Positions 6,731-7,269 of a DNA stretch of 7,269 bases are shown here, piece by piece (the stretch's first letter is position 1; each line of letters starts with the position of its first letter). Made by a program: the position numbers and the translations under genes. The notes beneath the pieces were generated by a model that saw only the letters and a program-made list of their open reading frames with translations, was not told where the DNA came from and searched no databases. This DNA comes from Candidatus Izemoplasma sp. (lineage in GTDB: Bacteria > Bacillota_I > Bacilli_A > Izemoplasmatales > Izemoplasmataceae): positions 1 to 7,269 of the forward strand of contig JAIPGE010000068.1 of the NCBI GenBank assembly GCA_021736285.1, read 5' to 3'.

Positions 6731-6934
6731 AACAACGATGAGAAGGACAAGTAACAAGAAATTACTTTTTTGTAGAGAGTTAGTGATTGGTGAAAACTAA
6801 CAAAAGTATCTTGCGAATCTCCCTTTGAGTAGGATTAATACTCCTCGGTTAGTGCCGTTATACATGTATGAGATAGAGGCAACTCTAAACTAAGGTGGTA
6901 TCGCGATTATTCGTCCTTTTAAGGGCGATTTTTT
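6731..6934 (+). promoter_or_regulatory. T-box riboswitch (serS leader, tRNA-Ser expected)
   Basis: A T-box leader senses uncharged tRNA: the anticodon pairs with a specifier codon and the free tRNA 3' end stabilises an antiterminator. Stem I elements seen: GATGA (6737-6741, K-turn side), helix GAAGG/CCTTT (6742-6746 with 6822-6826), AGTA (6750-6753) facing GAA (6815-6817), helix CAAGA/TCTTG (6755-6759 with 6809-6813), helix TACTTTT/AAAAGTA (6763-6769 with 6802-6808), AGAG bulge motif (6774-6777) and distal helix GTTAG/CTAAC with GGTGAAA in its loop. The best specifier is TCT (Ser) at 6818-6820. Stem III is TAGAG-GCAA-CTCTA (6874-6887). The T-box AAGGTGGTATCGCG (6892-6905) matches AGGGTGGNACCGCG except at two positions. 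The antiterminator forms by AAGG (6892-6895) with CCTT (6915-6918) and GCGA (6903-6906) with TCGT (6911-6914). The CCTT matches the A in AAGG, as expected for covariation. The helices were folded by eye. Confidence 0.93.
6911..6934 (+). terminator. Conditional terminator of the serS T-box
   Basis: TCGTCC (6911-6916) pairs with GGGCGA (6923-6928), with one G-U pair and two possible extra T-A pairs toward the loop, followed by six T residues (6929-6934). Its 5' arm is the strand used by the antiterminator, so the two structures exclude each other. Charged tRNA should favour this hairpin and stop transcription before serS. Confidence 0.88.
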
Positions 6935-6939
6935 AATTT

Positions 6940-6946
6940 AAGGAGG
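6940..6946 (+). promoter_or_regulatory. serS ribosome binding site
   Basis: AAGGAGG lies 6 nt before the ATG at 6953. It sits just past the terminator T-run, so it is transcribed only when the T-box reads through. It fixes the serS start. Confidence 0.93.
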
Positions 6947-6952
6947 AAAATA

Positions 6953-7269
6953 ATGCTAAATTTAAAAGAATTAAGAGATGATGCTGATAACATCATTGAA
7001 TTATTGAACAGAAGAGGAGAAAATTTCTCGTATTTAAGAGAGGTTATTAAATTAGATGAGCGGCGTAGAGAGATTATTCAAACAGTTGAATCAATCAAAG
7101 CAAAACGCAATGAAATTAGTAAAAAAATAGGTGCTTATAAACGTGATAAAAAAGATCCTAAACCTTTATTTCAAGAAATTTCGCAAATTGGACAAGGTGT
7201 TACAACATTAGAAGAAGAACTGACCGAAATTGAAAAACAAATTCATCATCAACTACTGATGACACCGAA
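6953..7269 (+). CDS. serS: Seryl-tRNA synthetase, N-terminal part (3'-truncated by the window)
   Basis: SerRS is a class II synthetase that charges tRNA-Ser with serine in the cytoplasm. Only 105 full codons are visible of a protein that is usually about 420-430 aa. The start MLNLKELRDD matches the family opening MLD-x-x-LR. The visible part is the N-terminal tRNA-binding arm, a long antiparallel coiled coil: LDERRREIIQTVESIKAKRNE (about 34-54) followed by ISKKIGAYKRDKKDP and the return helix rich in E, L, I and Q (about 72-104). This arm contacts the long variable arm of tRNA-Ser. The catalytic class II motifs lie beyond the window. Identity is further supported by the T-box leader with a serine specifier directly upstream. 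The gene has its own promoter and is not part of the gyrase unit. No frame disruption is seen. Confidence 0.95.
   Translation, partial: MLNLKELRDDADNIIELLNRRGENFSYLREVIKLDERRREIIQTVESIKAKRNEISKKIGAYKRDKKDPKPLFQEISQIGQGVTTLEEELTEIEKQIHHQLLMTP

Noticed and set aside
6819..6821. CUC as a leucine specifier, making this a tRNA-Leu T-box
   Set aside because: TGGT would suit the A73 of tRNA-Leu, but loop geometry places the codon at TCT directly after GAA, and the downstream gene is serS, so serine is the more likely reading.
6860..6869. Palindrome ATACATGTAT in the T-box leader as a protein-binding site
   Set aside because: It lies inside the leader RNA between stem elements and is more simply part of RNA folding or chance; no second copy was seen.
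1..7269. DnaA boxes or an origin near the dnaN-gyrA cluster
   Set aside because: I found no TTATCCACA-type boxes or clusters on either strand; the origin is more likely upstream of the window near dnaA.

Overview
This is a core-genome window from a low-GC Gram-positive-type bacterium: the dnaN–yaaA–recF–gyrB–gyrA cluster that usually lies just downstream of dnaA and oriC, followed by a T-box-controlled serS. The proteins look like Bacillota (Firmicutes) or the related Mycoplasmatota. RecF ends at TGA, all three Trp codons in the window are TGG, and no TGA interrupts any of the long frames. This points to the standard bacterial code, which disfavours Mycoplasma and Spiroplasma and leaves Acholeplasma/Izemoplasma/Haloplasma-like lineages or an AT-rich Bacillota. 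I cannot name a genus.

Layout, all on the + strand. Positions 1-765 hold the C-terminal two thirds of dnaN (sliding clamp), which ends in an intrinsic terminator at 764-789. A new sigma-A-type promoter (802-830) lies in a 45-nt pure A/T tract. It probably drives yaaA (866-1087), recF (1077-2177), gyrB (2164-4059) and gyrA (4072-6582). yaaA overlaps recF by 11 nt, recF overlaps gyrB by 14 nt, and gyrB is separated from gyrA by 12 nt, which suggests one translationally coupled transcript. A strong terminator (6594-6639) closes it. The 370-nt gap before serS is fully occupied by that terminator, a near-consensus promoter (6696-6724) and a T-box leader (about 6731-6934). serS starts at 6953 and runs off the window end.

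Function. DnaN gives replication processivity, RecF loads RecA at gaps, and GyrB and GyrA form the heterotetramer that supplies negative supercoiling. SerRS charges tRNA-Ser, and its expression is gated by uncharged tRNA through the T-box.

I see no mobile element, CRISPR array, defence system or unknown gene family, so I do not claim a new system. The observations most worth checking are a threonine at the GyrB position that is normally the coumarin-contact arginine, and several departures from T-box consensus in the serS leader.
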